10,276 nt of DNA. It comes from UBA1672 sp964587815. GTDB lineage: Bacteria > Pseudomonadota > Alphaproteobacteria > Micavibrionales > Micavibrionaceae. The position numbers were made by a program, and so were the translations under genes. Positions 1 through 7,791 of the stretch are shown piece by piece (position 1 is the stretch's first letter; every line of letters begins with the position of its first letter). The notes under the pieces are model-generated. The model saw only the letters and a list, made by a program, of their open reading frames with translations. It did no database searches and was not told the origin of the DNA. The stretch is taken from positions 1 through 10,276 of the forward strand of contig CAZPMH010000041.1 in assembly GCA_964587815.1 (NCBI GenBank). The letters run 5' to 3'.

Positions 1-1
1 A

Positions 2-1429
2 GGCGAAAGCCCGATGACACCGGAAGAAAAATTGCTCCGCGCAATCTTCGGTGAAAAGGCCGCAGATGTTAAAGACACATCTTTACGCTTGCCACCCGGT
101 GCATCAGGAACAGTCGTTGAGGTGCGTGTATTCAACCGCCGCGGCGTTGATAAGGATGCCCGTGCAATGTCGATTGAACAGGAAGAAATCGAACGCCTAG
201 CAAAAGACCGCAATGATGAGCGCCGTATCTTGGAAGACGGTTTCTACGGTCGCTTGGCTGAACTTCTTGACGGTCAAACCGTTGCAAGCGGCCCGAAAGG
301 CGAAGGCTTGAAAAAAGGAACAGTCATTACAAAAGCTGTTCTGGATGAAATGAAGCGTGGCCTATGGCGTCAAATCGATGTTGCCGACGAAACCCGCATG
401 GAAGAAATCGAAGCCATGTCAAAAACATTTGACGATGCCATCGACGATCTGAAAGAGCGTTTCGAAAACAAGGTCGAAAAACTCCAACGTGGCGATGAAT
501 TGCTGCCTGGTGTGATGAAGATGGTTAAAGTCTTCGTTGCCGTGAAGCGTAAAATGCAGCCGGGCGATAAAATGGCCGGCCGTCACGGAAACAAAGGTGT
601 TGTCTCACGCATTATGCCTGAAGAAGACATGCCATATCTTGAAGATGGTCGCACCGTTGATATCGTGCTGAACCCGCTTGGTGTTCCGTCACGGATGAAC
701 GTGGGTCAGATCCTCGAAACGCACCTCGGTTGGGCATCCCTGAATATGGGTCGTCAAATCGGTGAAATCGTGGACGGCATGAAAGACCGCAAAAACCCAT
801 CGAAAGATGACCGTAAAAAGCTGGATGAGAAATTGAAGCTCGTCTACGGCGATCGCGACTTTAAAGAGAAAGTGTCAAAACTAGACGATAAAGAAGCGGT
901 CGAAATGGCGCAAAACCTTCGTAACGGTGTTCCTATGGGCACACCTGTTTTCGACGGTGCCGATGAAGCCGATATTTCTGACCTTCTTGAAAAAGCAGGC
1001 GTAGAAAGCTCAGGCCAAAGCAAACTGATCGACGGACGCACAGGTGAATATTTCCACCGCCAGGTAACAGTAGGCGTGATGTACATGCTCAAACTGCACC
1101 ACTTGGTGGATGATAAAATCCACGCGCGTTCTATCGGGCCATACTCACTCGTCACGCAACAACCACTTGGCGGTAAAGCCCAATTTGGTGGTCAGCGTTT
1201 CGGAGAGATGGAAGTCTGGGCACTCCAAGCCTACGGCGCGGCGTACACACTACAGGAAATGCTCACCGTCAAGTCAGACGACGTGGCAGGGCGCTCCAAA
1301 GTGTATGAATCCATCGTCCGCGGCGAAGACAGCTTCGAAATCGGTATTCCGGAAAGCTTTAACGTTCTGACCAAGGAACTAAAAGCCCTCTGCCTGAATG
1401 TCGACATGAAGCAGAGCGCAAAAGAGTAA
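2..1429 (+). CDS. rpoB: DNA-directed RNA polymerase subunit beta, C-terminal part (5' end outside window)
   Basis: This is the last 475 residues of the beta subunit of RNA polymerase, which with beta' forms the catalytic cleft. The reading frame is open from base 2, so the gene begins upstream. The first visible residues are the flap-tip helix (LLRAIFGEKA), which contacts sigma region 4 and elongation factors. A charged, probably coiled-coil stretch follows at about bases 150-490, at the place of the second lineage-specific insertion of proteobacterial beta. The motif GDKMAGRHGNKG has its two lysine codons at 569-571 and 593-595. By alignment from memory they equal E. coli Lys1065 and Lys1073, which line the active centre. 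Near the end are VDIVLNPLGVPSRMN, PLGGKAQFGGQRFGEME and YTLQEMLTVKSDD, all nearly invariant. The rifampicin-resistance region lies in the missing part. The gene stops with TAA and is followed after 54 nt by rpoC, surely in the same transcript. Identity is certain. Confidence 0.99.
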   Translation, partial: GESPMTPEEKLLRAIFGEKAADVKDTSLRLPPGASGTVVEVRVFNRRGVDKDARAMSIEQEEIERLAKDRNDERRILEDGFYGRLAELLDGQTVASGPKGEGLKKGTVITKAVLDEMKRGLWRQIDVADETRMEEIEAMSKTFDDAIDDLKERFENKVEKLQRGDELLPGVMKMVKVFVAVKRKMQPGDKMAGRHGNKGVVSRIMPEEDMPYLEDGRTVDIVLNPLGVPSRMNVGQILETHLGWASLNMGRQIGEIVDGMKDRKNPSKDDRKKLDEKLKLVYGDRDFKEKVSKLDDKEAVEMAQNLRNGVPMGTPVFDGADEADISDLLEKAGVESSGQSKLIDGRTGEYFHRQVTVGVMYMLKLHHLVDDKIHARSIGPYSLVTQQPLGGKAQFGGQRFGEMEVWALQAYGAAYTLQEMLTVKSDDVAGRSKVYESIVRGEDSFEIGIPESFNVLTKELKALCLNVDMKQSAKE

Positions 1430-1483
1430 TCGAGAAGCAGATATACAAACAGCACACAATTTTTATGTGAAGGGTAAAAGACA

Positions 1484-4400
1484 ATGAATGAACTCATGAA
1501 CCTATTCGGCCAACCAACAGGGCCACAAAGCTTTGACAGCATCCGCATCTCGATTGCGTCACCGCAACAGATCAACAGCTGGTCTTTTGGTGAGGTGAAA
1601 AAGCCGGAAACCATTAACTATCGTACGTTCAAGCCTGAAAAAGACGGCCTGTTCTGTGCACGTATCTTCGGCCCCGTGAAGGACTATGAATGTTTGTGCG
1701 GTAAGTATAAGCGCATGAAATATAAGGGCATTATCTGTGAGAAATGTGGCGTTGAAGTCACCCTCACGAAAGTCCGTCGCGAGCGTATGGGCCACATTGA
1801 TCTTGCCTCTCCTGTGGCGCACATTTGGTTCTTAAAATCCCTGCCAAGCCGCATCGGCCTGATTATGGATATGACATTGAAAGAGCTTGAGCGCGTTCTT
1901 TACTTCGAAAACTTCATCGTGATTGAGCCGGGCATGACTCCGCTCAAAACATTCCAGCTTCTATCAGAAGAGGAATATTACGATGCGCAAGATGAGTACG
2001 GCGAAGAAAACTTCCGCGCAGGCATCGGCGCTGAGGCTATCAAAGAAGTCCTCTCTGCAATCGATCTGGAAGAAGAGCTTGCCAGCGTTGAAGAAGATTT
2101 GAAGGAAACAAAATCCGAAGCTAAGCGCAAAAAATACGTTAAGCGCATCAAATTGCTTGAGGCATTCATCAATTCCGGCACACGCCCTGAATGGATGATT
2201 TTGGATGTTGTTCCTGTTCTTCCGCCTGAATTGCGCCCGCTGGTGCCGCTAGATGGCGGTCGTTTCGCAACATCAGATTTGAACGACCTGTATCGTCGTG
2301 TGATCAACCGTAACAATCGTTTGAAGCGTTTGATGGAGCTACGCGCACCTGACATTATCGTCCGTAACGAAAAGCGTATGTTGCAGGAATCTGTTGATGC
2401 GCTGTTCGACAACGGCCGCCGTGGCCGCGTGATTACAGGCGCGAACAAGCGTCCGTTGAAATCATTGTCCGACATGCTGAAAGGAAAGCAAGGTCGCTTC
2501 CGTCAAAACCTTCTTGGGAAGCGTGTTGACTATTCAGGCCGTTCGGTCATCGTTGTTGGCCCCGAACTGAAACTGCATCAATGTGGTCTGCCAAAGAAAA
2601 TGGCACTGGAGCTGTTTAAGCCGTTCATCTACCATAAACTTGAACTTTACGGCATGGCCTCTACGGTTAAAGCCGCGAAGAAAATGGTTGAAAAAGAACG
2701 CCCTGAGGTTTGGGATATCCTTGAAGAGGTTATCCGCGAACACCCTGTCATGCTGAACCGTGCGCCGACATTGCACCGCTTGGGTATTCAAGCATTCGAA
2801 CCTGTACTAATCGAAGGTAAAGCGATTCAGCTTCACCCGCTTGTTTGTACGGCCTTTAACGCCGACTTTGACGGTGACCAAATGGCTGTTCACGTGCCGC
2901 TTTCTGTCGAAGCACAGCTCGAGGCACGTTGCTTGATGATGGCAACAAACAACATCCTGTCCCCTGCGAACGGTAAGCCGATTATCGTGCCGTCTCAGGA
3001 CATTGTTTTGGGTCTTTACTACCTGTCTATCGCGCTCGATAATGAGAAGGGCGAAGGCATGATCTTCCGCGGGCCGGGCGAAATTATGCACGCACTGGAA
3101 AACGATGTTGTCTCTTTGCACGCAAAGGTGAAAGCACGCTATCACACCGTTGATGAAAACGGTGAGCGCGTTACCGAAATCGTGGAAACAACACCGGGTC
3201 GTATGATCTTGTCCGAACTTCTGCCGCGTCACCACAAGGTGCCGTTCAGCGTTCTGAATCAGGTTCTAACGAAAAAAGAAATCACAAACATGATCGACAC
3301 GGTCTACCGCCACTGCGGCCAGAAAGACACGGTCATCTTCTGTGACCGCATGATGAAGCTCGGCTTCAAATATGCGTGTATTTCCGGTATCTCGTTCGGT
3401 AAAGACGATCTTATTATCCCTGATGCGAAGCAAAAACTCGTTTCCGAAGCGAACGAAAAAGTCACGGAATTTGAACAGCAATATATGGACGGTCTGATCA
3501 CCAAAGGTGAGAAATACAACAAGGTCGTCGATATCTGGTCAAAAGCAACCGACGACGTCGCCGATGAGATGATGAAAGGTATTTCCGACATCTCCGAAAG
3601 CCTGAACGCGGTTTACATGATGGCACATTCCGGTGCGCGTGGTTCTGCTGCGCAGATCCGCCAGCTTGCGGGTATGCGTGGCCTGATGGCGAAACCATCC
3701 GGTGAAATTATCGAAAACCCGATTATTTCAAACTTTAAAGAAGGCTTGACCGTGTTGGAATACTTCAACTCCACACACGGCGCGCGTAAAGGTTTGGCTG
3801 ATACGGCTTTGAAAACTGCGAACTCCGGTTATCTGACGCGTCGTTTGGTTGATGTTGCACAAGATGCGATCATCACCGAGCGTGACTGTGGCACAGAAAA
3901 CGGCATTAAAATGCGTGCTGTGATGAATGGTGCAGATGTTGTTGTCCCTCTGTCAGAGCGTATCTTGGGTCGTGTGCCTTCAACAGAAATCAAAGACCCG
4001 CTATCAGGTGAAGTCATCGCCGAAGCATCCGTGGTTATTGACGAAGTTGTGGCTGAAAAAATCGAAACCGCCGGTATCGATGAAATTCAGGTGCGTTCCG
4101 TCCTTACATGTGAAGCGGCAAACAATGGCGTTTGTGCAAAATGTTACGGTCGTGACCTTGCCCGCGGAACTGAGGTAAACACAGGTGAAGCAGTCGGCGT
4201 TATGGCCGCGCAATCCATCGGTGAGCCCGGTACACAGTTGACAATGAGAACATTCCACATCGGTGGCGCGGCGCAGAAAGGCGCGGAACGCTCACACGTG
4301 GATGCGAACATCGACGGTAAAATCGAAATCCGCAACCAAAATGTTGTTAAAAACTCAGACGGTATCGAAATCGTCATGGGCAGAAACACAGAGGTTGTGC

Positions 4401-5704
4401 TTCTCGATAAAAACGGCGATGAAAAGGCAAACCACCGCATTCCATACGGCGCAAGATTGCTCGTCAAAGACGGCGCAAAAATCAAGGCCGGTGATAAAAT
4501 GGCGGAGTGGGACCCCTACACATTGCCGGTTATCACGGAAAAAGACGGTGTTGCGCACTACTTCGACTTGGTTGAAGGTGTCTCCGTAACCGATGATGTT
4601 GACGAAGCAACAGGGATTGCCTCGAAAAAGATCATCGACTGGCGCTCACAGCCAAAAGGCGGCGATTTGAAACCACGCATCTCTCTCCTGGATAAGAAAG
4701 GTGAAGTGATCAACCTGCCGAACGGCATGCCTGCAAACTACTATCTGTCTGTGGACTCAATCCTTTCGGTTGAGAACGAGCAGGAAGTTAAGGCCGGTGA
4801 CATCATCGCCCGTATCCCGCGTGAAACATCGAAAACTCGCGATATTACAGGTGGTCTGCCACGTGTGGCTGAATTGTTCGAGGCACGTATGCCAAAAGAC
4901 TTTGCAGTTATCTCTGAAATCGACGGTTACGTTGAATTCGGTAAAGACTATAAGTCAAAGCGTCGCATCGCAGTTCGCCCCGCCAATGCAGATGAGGAAA
5001 AAGCCGAATATCTTATCCCGAAAGGCCGCAACCTGGCCGTTCAGGAAGGTGACTTCGTGCGTAAAGGTGACCCCATCCTTGATGGAGCGCTCGTACCGCA
5101 CGATATCCTCAGCGTGATGGGCGTTGAAGCCTTGGCCGAATATCTGACGCAGGAAGTTCAGGATGTTTACCGCTTGCAGGGCGTGAAAATCAACGATAAG
5201 CACATTGAGGTGATCGTTCGCCAGATGATGCAAAAAGTTGAAATCACATCCGTTGGTGACACGACATACCTCACAGGCGAAAATGTCGACCGCACAGAGT
5301 TCGAAGAAACGAAACAGCGTTTCATCGAAGACGGAAAACAGCCACCGGAAGGAAACCCTGTTCTTCAGGGGATCACGAAGGCGTCACTACAAACGCGCTC
5401 CTTCATCTCTGCGGCATCCTTCCAGGAAACAACACGCGTTCTAACCGACGCCGCTGTGAACGGGAAGGTGGACAAGCTGTACGGCCTGAAAGAGAACGTG
5501 ATCGTTGGTCGCCTCATCCCTGCGGGTACAGGGGCTTACGTCAACAACGTGAAGCGCGTTGCCGCCGCTCGTGACGAAGAGGCCATCGCAAACATGCCCG
5601 AGCGTGAAGAGCTGGAAGCCTCCGTTTCAGGTGAAGTGGCCGCCATCACAGATGAGGGCACAAGCAGCGATGACGGTGATGCAAAAGAAGCCGTAAACGG
5701 ATAA
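1484..5704 (+). CDS. rpoC: DNA-directed RNA polymerase subunit beta'
   Basis: This complete 1406-residue subunit carries the catalytic magnesium site of RNA polymerase; E. coli beta' has 1407 residues. The start is ATG at 1484, with GAAGGG at 1469-1474 nine bases upstream. Features in order: zinc site 1 with Cys70, Cys72, Cys85 and Cys88; the lid/rudder region (GKQGRFRQNLLGKRVDYSGR); the catalytic NADFDGDQMA with Asp461, Asp463 and Asp465; the bridge helix near residues 757-792; zinc site 2 with Cys802, Cys876, Cys884 and Cys887; and the trigger loop (QLTMRTFHIGG) with Met921 and His925. A beta-rich insertion typical of proteobacteria lies inside the trigger loop. The C-terminal RLQGVKINDKHIEVIVRQM and ITKASLQTRSFISAASFQETT motifs follow, then an acidic, poorly conserved tail. 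One oddity is the Cys876-Cys884 spacing, one residue longer than in E. coli. The gene ends 26 nt before an intrinsic terminator, so it is the last gene of the rpoBC transcript. Confidence 0.99.
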   Translation: MNELMNLFGQPTGPQSFDSIRISIASPQQINSWSFGEVKKPETINYRTFKPEKDGLFCARIFGPVKDYECLCGKYKRMKYKGIICEKCGVEVTLTKVRRERMGHIDLASPVAHIWFLKSLPSRIGLIMDMTLKELERVLYFENFIVIEPGMTPLKTFQLLSEEEYYDAQDEYGEENFRAGIGAEAIKEVLSAIDLEEELASVEEDLKETKSEAKRKKYVKRIKLLEAFINSGTRPEWMILDVVPVLPPELRPLVPLDGGRFATSDLNDLYRRVINRNNRLKRLMELRAPDIIVRNEKRMLQESVDALFDNGRRGRVITGANKRPLKSLSDMLKGKQGRFRQNLLGKRVDYSGRSVIVVGPELKLHQCGLPKKMALELFKPFIYHKLELYGMASTVKAAKKMVEKERPEVWDILEEVIREHPVMLNRAPTLHRLGIQAFEPVLIEGKAIQLHPLVCTAFNADFDGDQMAVHVPLSVEAQLEARCLMMATNNILSPANGKPIIVPSQDIVLGLYYLSIALDNEKGEGMIFRGPGEIMHALENDVVSLHAKVKARYHTVDENGERVTEIVETTPGRMILSELLPRHHKVPFSVLNQVLTKKEITNMIDTVYRHCGQKDTVIFCDRMMKLGFKYACISGISFGKDDLIIPDAKQKLVSEANEKVTEFEQQYMDGLITKGEKYNKVVDIWSKATDDVADEMMKGISDISESLNAVYMMAHSGARGSAAQIRQLAGMRGLMAKPSGEIIENPIISNFKEGLTVLEYFNSTHGARKGLADTALKTANSGYLTRRLVDVAQDAIITERDCGTENGIKMRAVMNGADVVVPLSERILGRVPSTEIKDPLSGEVIAEASVVIDEVVAEKIETAGIDEIQVRSVLTCEAANNGVCAKCYGRDLARGTEVNTGEAVGVMAAQSIGEPGTQLTMRTFHIGGAAQKGAERSHVDANIDGKIEIRNQNVVKNSDGIEIVMGRNTEVVLLDKNGDEKANHRIPYGARLLVKDGAKIKAGDKMAEWDPYTLPVITEKDGVAHYFDLVEGVSVTDDVDEATGIASKKIIDWRSQPKGGDLKPRISLLDKKGEVINLPNGMPANYYLSVDSILSVENEQEVKAGDIIARIPRETSKTRDITGGLPRVAELFEARMPKDFAVISEIDGYVEFGKDYKSKRRIAVRPANADEEKAEYLIPKGRNLAVQEGDFVRKGDPILDGALVPHDILSVMGVEALAEYLTQEVQDVYRLQGVKINDKHIEVIVRQMMQKVEITSVGDTTYLTGENVDRTEFEETKQRFIEDGKQPPEGNPVLQGITKASLQTRSFISAASFQETTRVLTDAAVNGKVDKLYGLKENVIVGRLIPAGTGAYVNNVKRVAAARDEEAIANMPEREELEASVSGEVAAITDEGTSSDDGDAKEAVNG

Positions 5705-5730
5705 GCCTTGCACACAATAAAGATTTTAAG

Positions 5731-5756
5731 AAGGAGCCGCTCAGGCTCCTTTTTTT
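5731..5756 (+). terminator. Intrinsic terminator after rpoC, possibly bidirectional
   Basis: An 8-bp perfect stem, AAGGAGCC (5731-5738) with GGCTCCTT (5744-5751), closes a 5-nt loop (GCTCA) and runs into an unbroken T tract at 5750-5756. This is the classic Rho-independent form for transcription leaving rpoC. On the minus strand the same stem is followed by TTCTTAAAATCTTT. That tract is T-rich but broken, so it may also stop transcripts of the convergent membrane gene, less efficiently. The loop contains that gene's stop codon. Confidence 0.93.
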
Positions 5757-7450
5757 CTGGCTTTGAACAGGGAAGCTAGCAAAAGACCGATAAAAATTAA
5801 AAGTCCAAACGAAGAAATCATCCAGCCATAACGCTCTTGCTGCGTTACTGGGATTGTCAGCGAAACCTGATGCACGCCCGCAGGAACATCAAAGGCAATC
5901 TGCCCATACGGCTCAGCATCACGAAGGATAAACATATCGAGCGTAGAGGAGGGCATACCGTCAACCTCAATCTGCCAAATCGGGCTGTAAAACTGCCGTA
6001 CAAAAATCGTCGACGGCTCAGGGGTTTTAAGGCGTAGTTTAATAAATTGCGCCTTATGCTCTAAAACCTCAATATCAACATCCTCCGATATCGACTGCAC
6101 AAACGCAGGCATGGGCTCTTGCATCATCTCAACAAAATTCTTTGCGCGTTCCTCAGAAACAGGAATATGCTCCTGCGTTGATTGCTTCACGGCAAGAACG
6201 CTGGCTTGCTTATCCGTGAAGACGTCTTTATCAAAAGTGCGCTGCGATAAAACAGAGATATTCGCAAACAAAAGCCCAAAACCAACGGCGGTGATAAGCA
6301 TACTCTTGGCCTGAACAGAATTATTCTGACGGGAGAGAATAAACGTAAACGCCGACGCACAGAAAAAATCCGCAAGCACCATCAATCGCCAGGGAAACTG
6401 AACCGCTTGCAGAAGAACAACATAATGCCAAACGAACGACAGCAGCGGAGACATGAGTAAGCAGGTGAGAACCAACAACCCTACGTTAAGGTGTGTGTTG
6501 AAGCGCGTATTCGCATTTTCATCCCGACGCAAAAAGAAAAAGCACACACTCACCAGACCCAGATTGAAAATCATCGCGTAAAAAACACTAAGCACGAAAG
6601 CCTTGTTCGGAACATCGCTTTCAGGAAAATAGGTCACGAACCAATACTGATAGCCGTAAAAATCACGCCACAGATAATCCATATCGACTAATCCCTGCAG
6701 CGATAACGCGGGAACCAGATAAAAAGCGCATAAGGCAATCGATAGAACAGAAATCACAATAACGTTTGCCACGTAACGCAAGCCAGCTTTAAAATTTTGA
6801 AAGCGCGCGGCATGGAACAAGCAATAAAGCCCGATAAAGAGCGAGGTCAGCAAAGCCGTCGGGAGGTGCGTCAATATAATCGCACAATAACTGAGCACAT
6901 AACCAAAGAGCGCAAATTTACGCCGCGGCGAAAGCATACGCAGAAAATAAAAAATCGGCGGTAAGAAGGTGTACGCTGCAAATTCAGCAATCGCAAATCG
7001 ATCAATCACCTCCGTACTGAAATGATAAGGCAGAAACATATAAAGACACGCCCCCGCAAAAGCGACCGCATAAGGCATATGCCGCCGCGCACATTCAAAA
7101 AACGATAAACCCGACAAAAATAAGAGTAAAACAACGCTGCTGGCCAAAAGCGCGCGCGTATCAAAAGCAAACAGCGTGGCCGCATCAAGCATATAAAGCG
7201 CATAATATAAAAGTGGTGGCATAAAATAAAAATTAGCCCCACCAAAGCCGTTATTAACGTCATCCAGCCAGCGCGGCATGACATAGCCGTCATTAATACT
7301 GCTTTTAAAAGCCTCATATGTAACCGTGTAAAACCCCGGATCATGGCCGATCGGAACTCCGTTCAACATAAAAAACAAAGCAAGAGCGCCCGATGACAGG
7401 CAAAACAAACCAACGATATAAACAATGTAAGATCGGGCGTGGAGCAGCAT
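5741..7450 (-). CDS. Polytopic membrane protein, 6-pyruvoyl-tetrahydropterin-synthase-related / GT-C-like family
   Basis: This 569-residue integral membrane protein has about 12-13 hydrophobic segments, the first at residues 8-28 and the last at 542-562. The stretch GHDPGFY (35-41), then MPRW (58-61), FYFMPPLLYY (74-83), PYHF..EVIDRFAIAEFAAY (141-160), ILTHLPTALL (192-201) and QFPWRLMVLA (351-360) matches, from memory, the family named membrane protein 6-pyruvoyl-tetrahydropterin synthase-related. That name is misleading, because the topology instead resembles GT-C glycosyltransferases that use lipid-linked sugars, with Asp37 in the first outer loop as a possible catalytic acid. Residues about 403-541 form an extracytoplasmic domain ending in a beta-type module (IWQIEVDG, VPAGVHQVSLTI), as seen in YfhO-like proteins. 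The start is ATG at 7450. An in-frame TAA four codons upstream excludes an earlier start, and starting at Met28 would delete the first membrane segment. The ribosome-binding site is weak. By eye its GC content is a little below the neighbours. Substrate and pathway are unknown. Confidence 0.85.
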   Translation of the reverse strand: MLLHARSYIVYIVGLFCLSSGALALFFMLNGVPIGHDPGFYTVTYEAFKSSINDGYVMPRWLDDVNNGFGGANFYFMPPLLYYALYMLDAATLFAFDTRALLASSVVLLLFLSGLSFFECARRHMPYAVAFAGACLYMFLPYHFSTEVIDRFAIAEFAAYTFLPPIFYFLRMLSPRRKFALFGYVLSYCAIILTHLPTALLTSLFIGLYCLFHAARFQNFKAGLRYVANVIVISVLSIALCAFYLVPALSLQGLVDMDYLWRDFYGYQYWFVTYFPESDVPNKAFVLSVFYAMIFNLGLVSVCFFFLRRDENANTRFNTHLNVGLLVLTCLLMSPLLSFVWHYVVLLQAVQFPWRLMVLADFFCASAFTFILSRQNNSVQAKSMLITAVGFGLLFANISVLSQRTFDKDVFTDKQASVLAVKQSTQEHIPVSEERAKNFVEMMQEPMPAFVQSISEDVDIEVLEHKAQFIKLRLKTPEPSTIFVRQFYSPIWQIEVDGMPSSTLDMFILRDAEPYGQIAFDVPAGVHQVSLTIPVTQQERYGWMISSFGLLIFIGLLLASLFKARKKGA

Positions 7451-7517
7451 AAAACGTCTTTAAATAAGAACCAAAACTCCTGATACAATAGAATAGAAAA
7501 CCCACCAAAAACCATAT

Positions 7518-7532
7518 TTAATATTTTCTTAA
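7518..7532. promoter_or_regulatory. TTAA-N7-TTAA motif, possible CtrA-type site
   Basis: TTAA at 7518-7521 and TTAA at 7529-7532 are spaced by exactly 7 nt, the form of the CtrA cell-cycle regulator site known in Alphaproteobacteria. The motif ends 8 nt before the -35 box of the rpsL promoter. The surrounding sequence is very AT-rich, so a chance match is quite possible. Confidence 0.25.
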
Positions 7533-7540
7533 AACTTTTC

Positions 7541-7569
7541 TTGACGTCTAACCTGCGATGCCCTATATT
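7541..7569 (+). promoter_or_regulatory. Sigma-70 type promoter of the rpsL-rpsG-fusA operon
   Basis: The -35 box TTGACG (7541-7546) and the -10 box TATATT (7564-7569) are separated by exactly 17 nt, a near-consensus arrangement for the housekeeping sigma factor. Transcription would start near 7576-7577, giving a leader of about 220 nt before the rpsL ATG. A dedicated strong promoter fits the context, since the reversed membrane gene and the rpoC terminator cut rpsL off from the rpoBC transcript. Confidence 0.85.
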
Positions 7570-7622
7570 TCGCGCCACTGTGATGGGCGTTACGAAAGCG
7601 TAAGTGAGTAACCAACGTGCAA

Positions 7623-7687
7623 CATCTGAAAAACAAAATTTTGATAAAACACATCTTTATATTAGCGTGGTTCAAAATTTTCAGATG
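7623..7687 (+). repeat. Leader hairpin I (long inverted repeat)
   Basis: CATCTGAAAA (7623-7632) is the exact reverse complement of TTTTCAGATG (7678-7687). A second, partly competing helix pairs AAAATTTTGA (7635-7644) with TCAAAATTTT (7672-7681), 10 bp and also perfect. Both can partly coexist: CATCTG/CAGATG plus the 10-bp helix gives 16 bp with a 6-nt A-rich bulge (7629-7634). The central loop is about 27 nt. Confidence 0.6.
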
Positions 7688-7691
7688 CTCT

Positions 7692-7746
7692 GCGGAATTT
7701 TTCACCGGTCAGCATGTTTTATGTTTGACTCCGGTATGAAATCCGC
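7692..7746 (+). repeat. Leader hairpin II (interrupted long stem)
   Basis: GCGGA (7692-7696) pairs with TCCGC (7742-7746), TTTCA (7700-7704) with TGAAA (7737-7741), and CCGG (7705-7708) with CCGG (7731-7734). The two small bulges are 7697-7699 and 7735-7736. The helix can continue with TCA/TGA (7709-7711 with 7726-7728) and CAT/ATG around a GTTTT loop. That is 14 bp before the inner extension, and the three-block complementarity is unlikely by chance. It ends 52 nt before the rpsL ATG. Confidence 0.65.
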
Positions 7747-7785
7747 GCTAAATGCCTCCATCTAAAGAAACGAGATTTTAATTTA

Positions 7786-7791
7786 AGAAGG
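7786..7791 (+). promoter_or_regulatory. rpsL ribosome-binding site (decides the start)
   Basis: AGAAGG at 7786-7791 sits seven bases before ATG at 7799. It would be only one base before the in-frame TTG at 7793, so ATG 7799 is the start. This gives the family N-terminus MPTIQQL. Confidence 0.93.

Larger units (their letters stand above)
7577..7784 (+). ncRNA. Structured 5' leader of the rpsL operon mRNA (candidate cis-regulatory RNA)
   Basis: This is the predicted untranslated leader between the promoter and the rpsL ribosome-binding site. It contains a weak small hairpin (TTACG/CGTAA at 7590-7603) and two strong successive hairpins, at 7623-7687 and 7692-7746. The 38 nt after the second hairpin look single-stranded and lead to the Shine-Dalgarno sequence. 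No T tract follows the second hairpin, so it is not an ordinary terminator. I do not recognise a named leader family. A role in feedback control by a ribosomal protein is inference only. Confidence 0.5.

Noticed and set aside
1231..1614. 127-codon antisense frame across the rpoB-rpoC gap
   Set aside because: Both ends fall inside conserved genes on the other strand, and the protein is low in recognisable features. The 54-nt gap alone cannot hold a gene.
1978..2475. 165-codon open frame antisense to rpoC
   Set aside because: It lies opposite highly conserved rpoC codons and has no ribosome-binding site or recognisable protein features. It is a shadow of rpoC codon bias.
5741..7450. Reading the membrane protein as a pterin-synthesis enzyme from its family name
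   Set aside because: It is a polytopic membrane protein with no zinc-binding histidine cluster of 6-pyruvoyl-tetrahydropterin synthase. The name reflects an old family label only.
7583..7603. Six-codon frame MGVTKA near the predicted transcript start
   Set aside because: It is too short and has no ribosome-binding site. The codons show no enrichment that would suggest an attenuator peptide.
7590..7603. Small hairpin TTACG/CGTAA at the start of the leader
   Set aside because: It is only 5 bp with alternative pairings to GTAAC at 7608-7612. It is too weak to call as a separate feature.
7685..7765. 26-codon open frame (MLCGIFHRS...) in the rpsL leader
   Set aside because: It has no ribosome-binding site, its ATG is buried in the stem of hairpin I, and its composition is unremarkable. 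It most likely arises by chance.
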